From Oscillospiraceae bacterium (GTDB lineage: Bacteria > Bacillota > Clostridia > Oscillospirales > Oscillospiraceae): a stretch of DNA of 42,472 nucleotides. The stretch spans positions 1 through 42,472 of the forward strand of contig JAFXAQ010000010.1 in the NCBI GenBank assembly GCA_017516925.1, written 5' to 3'. How positions within the stretch are numbered: the stretch's first letter is position 1; every line of letters begins with the position of its first letter. A program made the translations under genes and the position numbers. Below, piece by piece: positions 22,006 to 28,567 of this stretch. The notes under the pieces were generated by a model. The model made no database searches and was not told where the DNA came from. It saw only the letters and a program-made list of their open reading frames with translations.

Positions 22006-24240
22006 TCAAAGCCCCAACTCCCCTATAAGTTTTTTGTACCAAGCCAGATCCAAAGGCGGATAGCCGCAAAGATAGTGGTTATATCCGGTCTCTCCGTTTA
22101 TATCCCATTGAATTGAGAGGAACTTATGGTCGGAATAATAGACGGGGATTTCCCCAATGCAGGTAGAAGTATTTTTGTTGGCAGTGAAATCCTTGTCGAG
22201 AAGCACTTGTTTTGTCTCAGCGTCGGTTATAATACAATGTCCGTTTTTTAGCTGTAGGGTATCATTGCAGGCAAAAATTTTAATTTTCCAGTTAGATATC
22301 TCGTCTGCTATGATACAGAAAGGTGCCTGTGACCGTTTAATATACCCGTAAGCTAGCTTCTTTGTAAAATAATAATCTACTACCGCGTCTGACATCTGCG
22401 GCCAACCATCCAGCAAGTTCCACCAAATAATGCCGTTTTTTTGCGGTCGTCCCACACGCATCCGTTCGATAAAATATTTCTTTGCCTCTGCCTGCGAAAT
22501 TTGGGAGGCTAAAATATAGTCTTCCGGATCTGTCGGAACGGTACCGAAAAGCTGACGAACCTGATTTTCCATTAGCATGACGCGTCCGTCATTACCTGTT
22601 TGGTTGCTGGAATGGAGAATCCATTCGCTGTTATTTTGATAAGGCCAAACCTTTTCAGCAGTTATGAACTTTTTGATGGATTCCAGGCTGGGACAGCCGT
22701 GATAACCTGTTTCGCTGACAAAATGCGCTTTATTGCATCTGTAAAAATCACTTTTGAAATAGTCTCGAGGACCCCATAGGTGATCTTCTACAAGAGGACT
22801 ACCGTGTTTCTGAGCCCTGAAGCCTGCAACATACATTTTTTCAGATATATACGGTGAGCTCGGCAGATAAGGTCTACCAACATCGTTTTGCTCAATGATG
22901 CGCGGGATGATCTCGCGGGTAATATGGTTGATCGAGGGGTTGGCAAACGAGGAGATAACCTGATCAATTTCGTTGTCTCCCGCCCAAAGAATGATGGAGG
23001 GATGATTACGGCGCCTTCTTACGACCCAAGTAACTTCTTCTTTAATTTGTTTCAGAAATTTCTCGGTTTCGGGATAGATGCGGCAAGCCATAGCAAAATC
23101 CTGCCAGACCATAATGCCGTTGCGATCGCAGAAATCATAGAATTTATGATCCTCATAAACGTTTCCGCCCCAGCAGCGAAGAATATTGCAACCGATATCC
23201 TTAACTAGCGCCAATGCTTCATCATAGCGCTCCGCATCGCGGCAATGGAAGGCATCCAGCGGCACCCAGTTTGACCCTTTGCACATAATCTCAACGTCAT
23301 TGATGAGGAATCTAAATTGACCGTTATGTTCGTCTGTCGCATCGGTGCGATCAAGTTTGACCGTTCTTAAACCAAAAGCTGCCGGTTCCTCGTGGATTAA
23401 CTCGCCGCAACTGTAAAGGCGTACCACGACATCGTATATATTTGCCTCACCGTATCCGTAAGGCCACCAAACCTTTGGGTTTTTGATGGGGATTGAGAAT
23501 CTTCCGGCTTTACCGCTGATAAGGGGTCTTCTAACGGAGAAAGAACTGTCGCCGCAATGGCCGACTGCTTCAATTTCAACATTCTTAAAATCAGACCATT
23601 TGGATTCAACTTCATATAAAAGTGTGCAGCTGGTTTGGGTGGTGTTGAAAAACAGTTGAGAAAAACGGAGTTTATCTCGGATCTCGAGCCTTACATCTCG
23701 CCAAATACCCGATGTTACTGCCCGCGGCATAATATCCCAGCCGTAGCTATGAGGTGCACGACGAATACCGGTTTCCACAGGAGCGTTTCCCCAGGCCATC
23801 ATGGAAGTAACGGTATAGTTTTCATAATGTGAAGCAATGACGGGAGATTTTATATGTATGGTGAGCGTGTTTTTACCGTCTCGCAAAAGATTGTCCACGG
23901 CAAATTCGTGTGAAATCATCATGTTTTGGCTTTCACCGATTAAAACGCCATTCAGAAAATATTCGGCAACGCAGTCAACGCCTTCAAACACCAAATAAAC
24001 ATTTTCTTTCGTTTCGGGTGCAGTGAAAGTACGGGTGTACCACCATTCAAAGTCTTCGTACTTCTGGGTTTCCAAGATATTTTCGCCCATAAACAAATCC
24101 GCAGGCAAATAGCCTGCTTGGGAAAGATCTAACTGTGCGCATCCGGGCACCTTTGCGGTCAGCGTCAGCTCGGCGGAGGGCTCGCCTTCTTGCCGTCTAC
24201 CCCGTAATTGCCAAGTGCCATTCAAAGAAACCATTTCCAT
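22006..24240 (-). CDS. GH2 beta-mannosidase
   Basis: The 744-residue intracellular glycosidase has GH2 architecture: a jelly-roll sugar-binding domain (SLNGTWQLRG, then WWYTRTF and VDCVAEYFLNG), an Ig-like domain, a TIM barrel and C-terminal beta domains. Barrel landmarks are NILRCWGGNVYEDHKFYDFC and GIMVWQDFAMACRIYP. The acid/base Glu lies in WAGDNEID (about residue 424) and the nucleophile Glu in FVSETGYHGCP (about 509). The WGGNVYE motif is typical of beta-mannosidase. There is no signal peptide. ATG 24240 (MEMVSLNG) has AGAAAGGA 11 bases upstream. It is first in the operon, transcribed away from the AraC gene. Confidence 0.92.
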   Translation of the reverse strand: MEMVSLNGTWQLRGRRQEGEPSAELTLTAKVPGCAQLDLSQAGYLPADLFMGENILETQKYEDFEWWYTRTFTAPETKENVYLVFEGVDCVAEYFLNGVLIGESQNMMISHEFAVDNLLRDGKNTLTIHIKSPVIASHYENYTVTSMMAWGNAPVETGIRRAPHSYGWDIMPRAVTSGIWRDVRLEIRDKLRFSQLFFNTTQTSCTLLYEVESKWSDFKNVEIEAVGHCGDSSFSVRRPLISGKAGRFSIPIKNPKVWWPYGYGEANIYDVVVRLYSCGELIHEEPAAFGLRTVKLDRTDATDEHNGQFRFLINDVEIMCKGSNWVPLDAFHCRDAERYDEALALVKDIGCNILRCWGGNVYEDHKFYDFCDRNGIMVWQDFAMACRIYPETEKFLKQIKEEVTWVVRRRRNHPSIILWAGDNEIDQVISSFANPSINHITREIIPRIIEQNDVGRPYLPSSPYISEKMYVAGFRAQKHGSPLVEDHLWGPRDYFKSDFYRCNKAHFVSETGYHGCPSLESIKKFITAEKVWPYQNNSEWILHSSNQTGNDGRVMLMENQVRQLFGTVPTDPEDYILASQISQAEAKKYFIERMRVGRPQKNGIIWWNLLDGWPQMSDAVVDYYFTKKLAYGYIKRSQAPFCIIADEISNWKIKIFACNDTLQLKNGHCIITDAETKQVLLDKDFTANKNTSTCIGEIPVYYSDHKFLSIQWDINGETGYNHYLCGYPPLDLAWYKKLIGELGL

Positions 24241-24324
24241 TATGCAACAGATCCTTTCTATAATCATTATAATTACTTTATACATAAACACGGAAAACGG
24301 CACAACAGAAAATCTAATAAAAAT

Positions 24325-24369
24325 AAACTGTTTTTTCGGATTTTATTGCAAAAAAAGAAAAAACAGTTT
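24325..24369. promoter_or_regulatory. Inverted-repeat operator candidate in the GH2/AraC divergent region
   Basis: AAACTGTTTTTTC (24325-24337) and GAAAAAACAGTTT (24357-24369) are perfect 13-bp complements separated by 19 bases. They span the -35 and touch the -10 of the AraC promoter. A dimeric regulator binding here could repress araC and activate the operon. Confidence 0.55.
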
Positions 24370-24374
24370 ATAAT
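24346..24374 (+). promoter_or_regulatory. Promoter of the AraC gene in cassette 4
   Basis: TTGCAA (24346-24351), 17 bases, TATAAT (24369-24374), inside the inverted repeat. Confidence 0.7.
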
Positions 24375-24390
24375 GTGCATGGTGATGCTT

Positions 24391-25227
24391 ATGAAAGAGT
24401 ATAAAAGTTTGCCGCGCTTAATGACAGGAGACAAGATCGGCAATCGACATATAGCCGTTGAAAAGCATATTTCCTTGGACTATCCACTACATTGGCACAA
24501 CTATTTTGAAATTGAAATAATCATTGATGGCACTGGATCATACATTTTTAATGGCACTGCATATTCGATCAGCAAAGGAGATGTATATCTTTTAACTCCG
24601 GTTGATTTCCATGAAATCGAAGCATCTTCTCCCGTAGAACTAATTAACATTTCTTTTGATGAAATGTGGTTATCTGAAAATATGCGGACTTTTTTATACA
24701 CAACGGATTTCACGAAACCGCGCCGGTTTGATATACATGATTATGAGCGCCTGATTATGGCAGCCGAATTGTTGCGCCATGAATGCGAAGCGGATGCGCC
24801 GTGCATAAATCAACTTCTGGAATATTTGTTGAGCCGCTTTGTGCAGTGTGAGATGCTCCAGTCTGAAACGGTTGCGAATCAGCTGCATTTAAGCGGAATC
24901 AAAAAGGCGGTAGCTTATATAGAGTTACATTTCAGAGAAAAAGTAACGCTACAGCAGATTTCCGCTATGTCCGGATACAATCCGACATATTTCAGCGAAT
25001 TGTTTAGAAAACTGACGGGAGAAACCTATATTGAAAGATTGACTTCTTTGCGTATAAATTATGCGAAAGCACTTTTAACAAGCGGTCTTTCCGTAACAGA
25101 TGCTTGCTTTGAATCAGGATTCGGTTCGCTTTCTAATTTTTTGGTTGCTTTCAAGGCAAAATGCGGTATGTCACCAAGTGAATATCGAAAAAACACAAAG
25201 AAATGTTGTAACCAAATCAAGAATTAA
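24391..25227 (+). CDS. AraC family transcriptional regulator
   Basis: About 278 residues: an N-terminal cupin ligand-binding domain (YPLHWHNYFEIEIIIDGTGSYIFNGTAYSISKGDVYLLTPVDFHEIE) and a C-terminal double helix-turn-helix (LQQISAMSGYNPTYFSELFRKLTG, then VTDACFESGFGSLSNFLVAFKAKCGMSPSEYRK). It is divergent from the beta-mannosidase operon and is its likely regulator. ATG 24391 is preferred because GGTGAT lies just upstream and the promoter's start point would exclude the earlier in-frame ATGs at 24373 and 24379. Its TAA overlaps the ATG of spoVAC copy 4 (TAATG), so the final codons lie in the cassette arm. Confidence 0.9.
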   Translation: MKEYKSLPRLMTGDKIGNRHIAVEKHISLDYPLHWHNYFEIEIIIDGTGSYIFNGTAYSISKGDVYLLTPVDFHEIEASSPVELINISFDEMWLSENMRTFLYTTDFTKPRRFDIHDYERLIMAAELLRHECEADAPCINQLLEYLLSRFVQCEMLQSETVANQLHLSGIKKAVAYIELHFREKVTLQQISAMSGYNPTYFSELFRKLTGETYIERLTSLRINYAKALLTSGLSVTDACFESGFGSLSNFLVAFKAKCGMSPSEYRKNTKKCCNQIKN

Positions 25228-25370
25228 TGGGTCCTAAGTTGACACAAGCAGAAGGGTTTGTCCTCGGCGTCGGCGCAAAGATGTTCACAATTGCTGGCCC
25301 TGTTATTGTGTATGGCGTAAGCGCCAGCGTTGTTTATGGCTTAATTTATTGGATAACAACGCTATTTTAG
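25227..25370 (+). repeat. spoVAC 3'-end copy 4 with arm
   Basis: The arm ATGGGTCCTAAGTTGACACA is followed by the 120-base copy 25251-25370 (EGFVLGVGAKMF to YWITTLF, TAG). Its first 25 bases after the arm are close to those of the intact gene (GTCCTCGGCGTCGGCGCAAA), while its second half is the VSASVVYGLIYWI subtype. Confidence 0.92.
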
Positions 25371-25473
25371 CGGGCGACCAATGGTCGCCCCTACGAATTC
25401 TATCGTACATAGTTGTAGGGGCGGGCATTGCCCGCCCGCACAAAAAAGGCTTGACCGATTTGGTCAAGCCTTA
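25371..25473. terminator. Three consecutive hairpins after spoVAC copy 4
   Basis: GGGCGACC/GGTCGCCC (25372-25390), GGGCGGGC/GCCCGCCC near 25420-25438, and AAGGCTTGACC/GGTCAAGCCTT (25447-25472). The last two, with the spacer CACAAAAAA, recur at 26164-26219. The third stem is the terminator shared with the converging gene. Confidence 0.75.
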
Positions 25474-25949
25474 AATATTTTCTTGAAAAACTCTTTTATT
25501 TTACTTGTTGCGTTGAATTGTACAGGTGAGGGAAACGGTTTATCCAACACCCAAGGCAACTCAAAAACATTTGCTATCGAAATGGTAAAAAAATCGTCTG
25601 TTTGTTCATTTGGAGAAGAAAAACCATCGGTAATTACAATGTTAAAAAACAAATTATCGTGTATATCAATTTCATATTGCCCCATTGTTGCTACTTTTCC
25701 GCAAACGGTATAGTCAACGCCAATATATTGAATTGTATCATCCAATTCAACACTCGTACATTCATCGGGTTTTGCTATATCCACACCAAACTCGGATAAG
25801 AAAGATTCAAGCTTTGGAAATTTGCCGCCTATTTGAGCATAAAAATTTTTGCAACAATCACATTCACAAAGAGAGTGTGTTTTATAATATTCTGTGGTTT
25901 TCTCAATATCAACCTCAAATACATATTCATCTTTTTGAATTTTAGTCAT
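25464..25949 (-). CDS. Hypothetical Cys-containing protein, cassette 5 cargo
   Basis: The 161-residue soluble protein has an N-terminal block with a cysteine cluster (HSLCECDCCKNFYAQIGGKFPKLESFL), which could bind a metal. A beta-rich middle follows (DTIQYIGVDYTVCGKVATMGQYEIDIHDNLFFNIVITDGF) and a basic tail (IKEFFKKIFKA). I have no family name for it. ATG 25949 has GAGGTG six bases upstream; GTG 25958 is in frame but sits on that site. It is driven by the cassette-end promoter at 25972-26000 and transcribed toward spoVAC copy 4. Confidence 0.75.
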   Translation of the reverse strand: MTKIQKDEYVFEVDIEKTTEYYKTHSLCECDCCKNFYAQIGGKFPKLESFLSEFGVDIAKPDECTSVELDDTIQYIGVDYTVCGKVATMGQYEIDIHDNLFFNIVITDGFSSPNEQTDDFFTISIANVFELPWVLDKPFPSPVQFNATSKIKEFFKKIFKA

Positions 25950-25971
25950 ACCGAACACCTCGCTTTGTTTT

Positions 25972-26000
25972 ATTATACCACATCGCCGATATAATGTATA
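25972..26000 (-). promoter_or_regulatory. Cassette-end promoter, cassette 5
   Basis: Minus strand: TATACA (25995-26000), 17 bases, TATAAT (25972-25977), then GAGGTG and the cargo ATG. It has the same register as cassettes 1 and 3. Confidence 0.85.
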
Positions 26001-26015
26001 TATTTTAGCAAATTA

Positions 26016-26159
26016 ATGGGTCCTAACTTGACACAAGCAGAGGGAATGATCCTTGGCACCGCCGCCAAAATGTTCACCATCGCCGGCCCCGTCATCGTCT
26101 ACGGCGTGAGCGCCAGTGTGGTTTATGGCTTAATTTATTGGATAACCACATTGTTCTAA
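26016..26159 (+). repeat. spoVAC 3'-end copy 5 with arm
   Basis: The arm ATGGGTCCTAACTTGACACA is followed by 26040-26159. This is the most diverged peptide (EGMILGTAAKMFTIAG, then VSASVVYGLIYWITTLF) and the most GC-rich copy in its first half, ending TAA. Confidence 0.92.
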
Positions 26160-26161
26160 TC

Positions 26162-26220
26162 GTAGGGCGGGCATTGCCCGCCCGCACAAAAAAGGCTTGA
26201 CCAAATCGGTCAAGCCTTTT
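26162..26220. terminator. Hairpins after spoVAC copy 5
   Basis: GGGCGGGCATTGCCCGCCC, then CACAAAAAAGG and AAGGCTTGACC/GGTCAAGCCTT with a T-rich end. This block repeats 25420-25472 almost base for base. It is bidirectional between the copy and the MFS gene. Confidence 0.8.
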
Positions 26221-27481
26221 GCTTGTTTTTAGTTAAAACGCATCTTGTATACAGTATTGCTAAAACGGTAAAGAACAGCGCAATGATTGTCAGAACTTGC
26301 TGCGCATATATTGCTATACCAAAGAGAGTGTTGCCACTGTTTTGAATATGTGAAATGAGTGGACTGACACAAAGCGTAGTTAGGAATCCGGTGAGACCTG
26401 CAACTGCTTGAGTAATGGCCAATGCATCAGCCGCTTTTTCTCTTGGAATATACTCGAATATCAAATTGATAAGCGCACTGTTTATTCCGCCCGATGCGAT
26501 GCCGTGAAGGATATAATATAAAACAAACATTACTTTCCCAAGTGAAGGAGTAGCAAAAATAACGCAAACCTCAGCGAAACCTAAGAAAATGAAGCATTTT
26601 TCTATCATTGCAGCAAATGAATTTTTGTCTGCATAGCTACCCCAAAATTTTGAAACCAAAATCCGAGATACACTACCGGAAAGTACAATGATAGAAACAA
26701 ATTTTAAACTTAGCCCCAACTCACCGATTTGATATGTTCCGTAAAATGGTGTCGAGATATAGGTAGATATATTGTGCAGTAAAAAAATAACTGCAATATG
26801 CAAAGTGTTTTTGTTTTTTAACAATTCAAGCAGCGAATGTTTTAAATCTTTTTGTGCGTTAGAAGGCAGTGGTTTTTCAACGGCAAACAGCATAGTTAGT
26901 GAATGTAATACCATAAGCACAAATATCACAAAAGCCGAGATAATAAAAGCCACGCGTATTTTGCCTGTACTGGAAAAATAGTCAATCACTGTTCCCATTA
27001 CAAAAGAGAATACCATTCCCGAAATAAGAGATATAATTTCTTTGTTTGCGGTAAAGCTGCCGCGATAATTATCTTCCACCAAAGACATCAACCAATTGAT
27101 TTTCTTGGGATGTGCAATGTTATAAATCAAATAAGCGGAGAAAATCAATACAATGAACAGCGGGATTCTTATTGTACCCTCAAAGCTTGTTAAAGGAACA
27201 ATATATAGTAACATAAAAAGGATTTGATTTATAATACTACATAGTATTACAATCCTTTTGACAACTGTTCGTCTGATCGATAACGATAAAAGCTGAAAAA
27301 GGCAGCCTAATGAAATTATAGAAGAAAGAACACCGGTTAAGCTATCCGACATTCCCAATTCCCTTGTTAATGTGGCAAGAAAAGAACCGTTCACTAAGAT
27401 GGAAATCAAGTATTCAAATGCGGCTTCAAAAATATACATTAGCTTACTACGCTTTATGCTTTTTACAGAAGGTTTGGTCAT
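26210..27481 (-). CDS. MFS family transporter
   Basis: The 423-residue membrane protein has about 12 hydrophobic helices and a basic central loop (AVEKPLPSNAQKDLKHSLLELLKNK), the layout of the major facilitator superfamily. Helix 4-5 carries basic residues (AHPKKINWLMSLVEDNYRG) in place of the usual loop motif. No drug- or sugar-specific signature is clear. Divergence from an AraC regulator with a cupin sensor suggests uptake of a sugar or glycoside. GAGGAA precedes ATG 27481. It is clearly A+T-richer than the core genes, and its 3' end reaches into the shared hairpin block. Confidence 0.85.
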   Translation of the reverse strand: MTKPSVKSIKRSKLMYIFEAAFEYLISILVNGSFLATLTRELGMSDSLTGVLSSIISLGCLFQLLSLSIRRTVVKRIVILCSIINQILFMLLYIVPLTSFEGTIRIPLFIVLIFSAYLIYNIAHPKKINWLMSLVEDNYRGSFTANKEIISLISGMVFSFVMGTVIDYFSSTGKIRVAFIISAFVIFVLMVLHSLTMLFAVEKPLPSNAQKDLKHSLLELLKNKNTLHIAVIFLLHNISTYISTPFYGTYQIGELGLSLKFVSIIVLSGSVSRILVSKFWGSYADKNSFAAMIEKCFIFLGFAEVCVIFATPSLGKVMFVLYYILHGIASGGINSALINLIFEYIPREKAADALAITQAVAGLTGFLTTLCVSPLISHIQNSGNTLFGIAIYAQQVLTIIALFFTVLAILYTRCVLTKNKQKA

Positions 27482-27630
27482 AAATCAATTCCTCACGTGA
27501 AAAACGTATGTCCTATAATACTTTACATTTAGAAGAATTTGCAGTATCATAGTCATTGTATTGAATGATTTTGCTAATTTCAATGTTAATATTGGCTAAA
27601 AACTGAACGATATTGCGAGTGCGGTGTGGT

Positions 27631-28470
27631 ATGGAAAAAGAGATAATATGTTTTGAAAAGTTAAATCTGCCAATTAAAATTCATCAGTTTTATATGGAAA
27701 CCGGAATGAATTACCGCGGAATGCATTCACATACGGCGGTTGAGATTGTTGAAGTTAAAAGCGGAATATTGTATTGCTTTGTGAATGATGACATAATTGA
27801 GGTTAATCCCAAACAAATTATATTTGTCAATAGCAATACCGGGCACCGATTGTATTCGGAAAATGCAGAGATTACTTATTTGCAAATTGATGTTAACTTG
27901 TTAGAGCCAAATATGAACGACGATAACGATTCAACACTCAATGCATTTATTTCGCGTATCCATGCCAAGCCGTATTTATTATTAAATGATAACAAAGACA
28001 TAACGGAACTTTTGAATAAACTAAGCATAAAATATTATGACCAAGCCCAAGAAAGCCGCTGGTATATAAAAGCATATCTGTATGAGCTTGTCGCATTTAT
28101 GTATTCTCAGTCATTTATTACTCCCTTGACGATTCCTAAAGAGCAAATCAAAAAAATTGAACAGGTTGTCCATTATGTTAACACTAATTTCAAATCGCCT
28201 ATTACACTTGATGATATTTGTATAGCGGCCAAATATAATAAGTATACGATTTGCCACACATTTAAAGCGGTAACAGGCTCAACGATTTTCGATTATATCA
28301 ATTTTCTGCGAGTGCATTATGCTGTTGAGAAATTAAGAGAGACCGGGAACTCTATTTTAGATATTGCAACAGAGTGCGGATTCGCTTCTGCTACATATTT
28401 TAACAGAGTTTTTAAAAGCTTTTTCGGGTGCTCGCCTTCGGGCTACCGAAAACGCTTGCCAAAAAAATGA
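27631..28470 (+). CDS. AraC family transcriptional regulator
   Basis: About 279 residues: a cupin sensor (MHSHTAVEIVEVKSGILYCFVNDDIIEVNPKQIIFVNSNTGHRLY) and a C-terminal AraC DNA-binding domain (ITLDDICIAAKYNKYTICHTFKAVTG, then ILDIATECGFASATYFNRVFKSFFGCSPSGYRKRL). ATG 27631 is the likely start, though its ribosome binding site is weak; GTG 27619 is an alternative. It is divergent from the MFS gene, which it probably controls. The stop is followed within eight bases by the truncated cassette arm. Confidence 0.9.
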   Translation: MEKEIICFEKLNLPIKIHQFYMETGMNYRGMHSHTAVEIVEVKSGILYCFVNDDIIEVNPKQIIFVNSNTGHRLYSENAEITYLQIDVNLLEPNMNDDNDSTLNAFISRIHAKPYLLLNDNKDITELLNKLSIKYYDQAQESRWYIKAYLYELVAFMYSQSFITPLTIPKEQIKKIEQVVHYVNTNFKSPITLDDICIAAKYNKYTICHTFKAVTGSTIFDYINFLRVHYAVEKLRETGNSILDIATECGFASATYFNRVFKSFFGCSPSGYRKRLPKK

Positions 28471-28477
28471 TCAACGA

Positions 28478-28504
28478 ATAGGCCCTAAGTTGACACGCAG
28501 AGGG
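28478..28504 (+). repeat. Cassette arm without its spoVAC end (copy 6 remnant)
   Basis: ATAGGCCCTAAGTTGACAC then GCAGAGGG matches the arm of copies 2, 4 and 5 with a one-base change at the ATG, one in GTCCTA and three bases missing (CAA reduced). Homology to spoVAC stops here: the 120-base end is replaced by unrelated sequence carrying a promoter. Confidence 0.8.
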
Positions 28505-28507
28505 CGG

Positions 28508-28536
28508 TTGCAATACGGGAAGTTTTGTGTTACAAT
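28508..28536 (+). promoter_or_regulatory. Promoter of the zeta-toxin-like gene
   Basis: TTGCAA (28508-28513), 17 bases, TACAAT (28531-28536), starting only four bases after the arm remnant. Confidence 0.8.
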
Positions 28537-28567
28537 GCAAGTACTGTTTGACGGAGGATGGTGTGCT

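Larger units (their letters stand above)
20153..25250 (+). mobile_element. Cassette 4 (5,098 bp), glycan-use operon
   Basis: The unit contains interrupted spoVAC copy 3, a bidirectional terminator, the SIS-ROK-GH2 operon on the minus strand, a divergent AraC regulator on the plus strand and the arm. It is the largest cassette and the only one with a full pathway module. Confidence 0.65.
25251..26039 (+). mobile_element. Cassette 5 (789 bp)
   Basis: The unit contains spoVAC end copy 4, three successive hairpins, one minus-strand gene, the cassette-end promoter and the arm. It is organised exactly like cassette 1. Confidence 0.65.
26040..28499 (+). mobile_element. Cassette 6 (2,460 bp)
   Basis: The unit contains spoVAC end copy 5, hairpins, a minus-strand MFS transporter, a divergent AraC regulator and an arm whose 120-base partner is missing. 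Confidence 0.6.
16536..28504 (+). mobile_element. Tandem cassette array in the 3' end of spoVAC
   Basis: Six copies of the 120-base spoVAC 3' end (Glu codon through stop) begin at 16536, 17192, 18872, 20153 (interrupted), 25251 and 26040. A seventh junction at 28478-28504 keeps only the arm. Every displaced copy is preceded by the same arm, absent from the intact gene: GTCCTA, two or three variable bases, TTGACA, then (C)AAGCAGARGG or a close variant. The cargo between copies is unrelated from unit to unit and A+T-richer than the flanks. No integrase, transposase or relaxase gene is present. The most economical reading is repeated site-specific insertion of circles that each carried a replacement spoVAC end. 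Confidence 0.75.

Noticed and set aside
16536..26159. Regularly recurring 120-base units could be taken for a CRISPR array.
   Set aside because: The repeats are coding, far too long, and separated by 0.5 to 5 kb of genes; no cas genes are present.
18848..26159. The 47-codon frames starting at the ATG of copies 2, 4 and 5 as independent membrane-protein genes.
   Set aside because: They lack ribosome binding sites, and copies 1, 3 and 6 lack the ATG or an intact frame. Displaced spoVAC ends explain the conservation better. Kept only as a low-priority finding.
16536..28504. A classical integron with attC sites.
   Set aside because: No integron integrase gene, no attC-like folded sites between cargo genes, and the repeats encode the end of a conserved sporulation protein.
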